Positions 21,450 through 22,874 of a stretch of 22,874 bases of DNA are shown piece after piece (the stretch's first letter is position 1; every line of letters starts with the position of its first letter). Position numbers and translations under genes: made by a program. Where the stretch lies: assembly GCA_003339415.1 (NCBI GenBank), contig PDHQ01000454.1:1-22874 (forward strand), read 5' to 3'. The notes below the pieces were generated by a model. That model saw only the letters and a program-made list of their open reading frames with translations, did no database searches and was not told the DNA's origin. The DNA is from Ophiocordyceps camponoti-saundersi (nom. inval.) (Eukaryota > Ascomycota > Sordariomycetes > Hypocreales > Ophiocordycipitaceae).

Positions 21450-22240
21450 ATACGTATATATATAAATATATAATATATAAAATATAAATCTAGGCGAAAT
21501 AATAACTATAAATCACCTTTTCTAATATTAACTACCTACTAATATTATCCTATCTAATACGATATATAAACCGGCCCTTTTTTCTACTATTAGCTTATTA
21601 TATATATACTTATTATCCTTTTTATCTTTTTAAGAAAAAAACCCGTATATCGCTCGCTATATTTAAATATTATCTTATATTATACTTTAAGTATTTTAAA
21701 TTTCCTATTTATATCTTATACTAACTGTTTATTTAAGAAGAATAAAATCACCTAATTATAGAATATACGGCCCTATAAAAGAAGGAAATATAAAAAAAAA
21801 AAATCCGTATATTCGTTTAATTCTATCTTATTTATTAAATTCCTTAGGCTAAAAAAATAAAATTACTCAGAGCATGAGCTATATATATAACTAAGTCCCT
21901 TACGCTTACGGCGACTAACGTTATCTATAAGATAATCTTACGCCCTTCCTCGTCTCCTTCACACTTAAGAAGATTCTCTCTATTTTAACTTCCCTTTAGA
22001 AAGATAATAGTTTATTTTACCCCCTTTTCTTAAGCACTCTCTAGATATAAGATACTTATCTATTAATTTTTTTCTAATAAATTAAAACGGCCTAATTAAC
22101 TCGTACTACCTTAATAGATATTAATCTACTTTTACTACCCTAATAGACCTTTAGTATCGTACTACTATTTCTAACCTATACGCCCTAGCGGACCTAGACC
22201 TACTCCCTCTATACCGTCTTCCCTGCCAGCCCTCTATTTA
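21450..22240. other. AT-rich debris after ORF2
   Basis: Runs of A and TA tracts with no frame that stays readable. Similar aaaa-cccgtatat and aaaatccgtatat strings occur at 21640 and 21805, too short to call a repeat. Confidence 0.4.
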
Positions 22241-22455
22241 TTTTTCACGAGTGCCGGTTGCCCTGCTAAAATATAAGAATAGATACTTCTTAGAACTTAC
22301 CCCTCTACTACCTAATAAATTTACGCTTTTAAATACGGGAAGTAATCTTATCCCCTTAGGCCTTATATTAATATTAAAATCGTTATATATATATATATAT
22401 ATATTTAAAAAAAAAATCCTAGCTAACGTATTATATTCTAAAGATATATAAATAT
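22140..22455 (+). pseudogene. Short plus-strand coding-like stretch
   Basis: One phase reads CQPSIYFSRVPVALLKYKNR, then FLELTPLLPNKFTLLNTGSN and LIPLGLILIL before dissolving into a TA tract. It is stop-free for 66 codons from 22251 but has no ATG. It could be the edge of another destroyed gene or a chance opening in a stretch that lacks TA in one phase. No family recognised. Confidence 0.25.
22384..22405. repeat. (TA)n microsatellite
   Basis: About 10 TA units followed by an A-run, inside the weak coding stretch at 22140-22455. Confidence 0.85.
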
Positions 22456-22816
22456 TAGGTTATAAAATACGATATATAATCTCGTCTAACCTTAAACCTA
22501 ACTATATAAGTACCGTAGACTAATTACGCCTTAGAAACTAGCTCTATATCCTCCGCGTTTTGCCGGTACTAAGCTAATACGGTAATTATAACTATAGAAC
22601 TATTATATTAGTCTATATATATATATCGTCCTAAGTTCTAATTACGTTCGTATATAAGCGGTATATACTACGCGCTATAAAGAAGCAAAGTAGAAAGATA
22701 CTATATACTCGAATAAACTATATATATATAAACTACCTCTCTTCCTACCGTCCTTATTCTACTTCTTCCCCGTCAAGCTTCTCTTTACCGAGTAACTATC
22801 TCTTACCTTTCTAAGA

Positions 22817-22830
22817 CCCCCCCCCCCCCC
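22817..22830 (+). repeat. 14-base C-run
   Basis: Uninterrupted run of 14 C close to the window end, on the same strand as every other long C-run here. Confidence 0.95.
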
Positions 22831-22874
22831 TAAAAGCTATTACTTAGTCTATCACTATTAACCGATAAAAATAA

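Larger units (their letters stand above)
1..22874. other. RIP-mutated AT-rich block (fungal)
   Basis: The whole window carries the signature of repeat-induced point mutation. CpA and TpG are nearly missing, TpA is everywhere, and CpG is retained, so this is not simple AT drift. A hand count of 2461-2520 gives 12 TA, 1 CA and 0 TG. Stops in the recognisable coding remnants are TAA or TAG at positions where the family has Gln or Trp. TGA stops are rare because TG itself is depleted. RIP acts on duplicated DNA in the premeiotic haploid nuclei of Pezizomycotina, so the block was probably repetitive when it was hit. The coordinates simply cover the window; both edges lie in the same kind of sequence. 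Confidence 0.9.

Overview
The window reads as a RIP-destroyed (repeat-induced point mutation) accessory block from a filamentous ascomycete (Pezizomycotina). CpA and TpG are almost absent, TpA is in great excess, and CpG is kept. For example, 2461-2520 has 12 TA, 1 CA and 0 TG by hand count. Stop codons are dense in every frame and almost all are TAA or TAG, as expected when CAA/CAG (Gln) and TGG (Trp) codons are mutated. I see no intact gene. The useful content is recognisable wreckage, read as frames whose only interruptions are TAA/TAG at plausible Gln/Trp positions. No rRNA, tRNA, CRISPR array or bacterial-type feature was found.

Layout. (1) 1-2400: AT-rich debris with two direct copies (about 505-790 and 1392-1690) of an unidentified minus-strand coding fragment. 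(2) 2400-4500: plus-strand coding-like debris of unknown identity, then a lysine-rich stretch. (3) 4515-5313: the one firm identification, a frameshifted and RIP-mutated fragment of the host gene for ribosome-biogenesis protein Rrp5, covering its last S1 domain, acidic/basic linker and first HAT/TPR-like repeats. (4) 5395-12360: four diverged copies of one unknown gene, three on the minus strand at a pitch of about 2.0 kb (cores at 5737, 7765 and 9721) and a fourth on the plus strand (core near 12125). Copies 2 and 4, with a shared upstream block, form the arms of a large inverted repeat (about 7450-9075 against 10845-12350) that encloses copy 3. Each arm has a perfect 20-22 bp palindrome at the same place and a Lys/Glu-rich coding tail. 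(5) 12400-14300: weak plus-strand debris. (6) 14370-21440: two large plus-strand coding remnants in tandem (ORF1 about 14790-16650, ORF2 about 17429-21440). ORF2 contains two very long C-runs that would encode polyproline. Neither matches a family I can name. (7) 21450-22874: AT-rich debris.

Interpretation. A duplicated segment, made of a multicopy gene family plus a captured or duplicated piece of an essential ribosome-biogenesis gene plus a two-ORF unit, was recognised as repeated DNA and inactivated by RIP. The two-ORF unit and the four-copy family are the best candidates for something undescribed. Their function cannot be read from this sequence; pre-RIP homologues in other strains would be needed.
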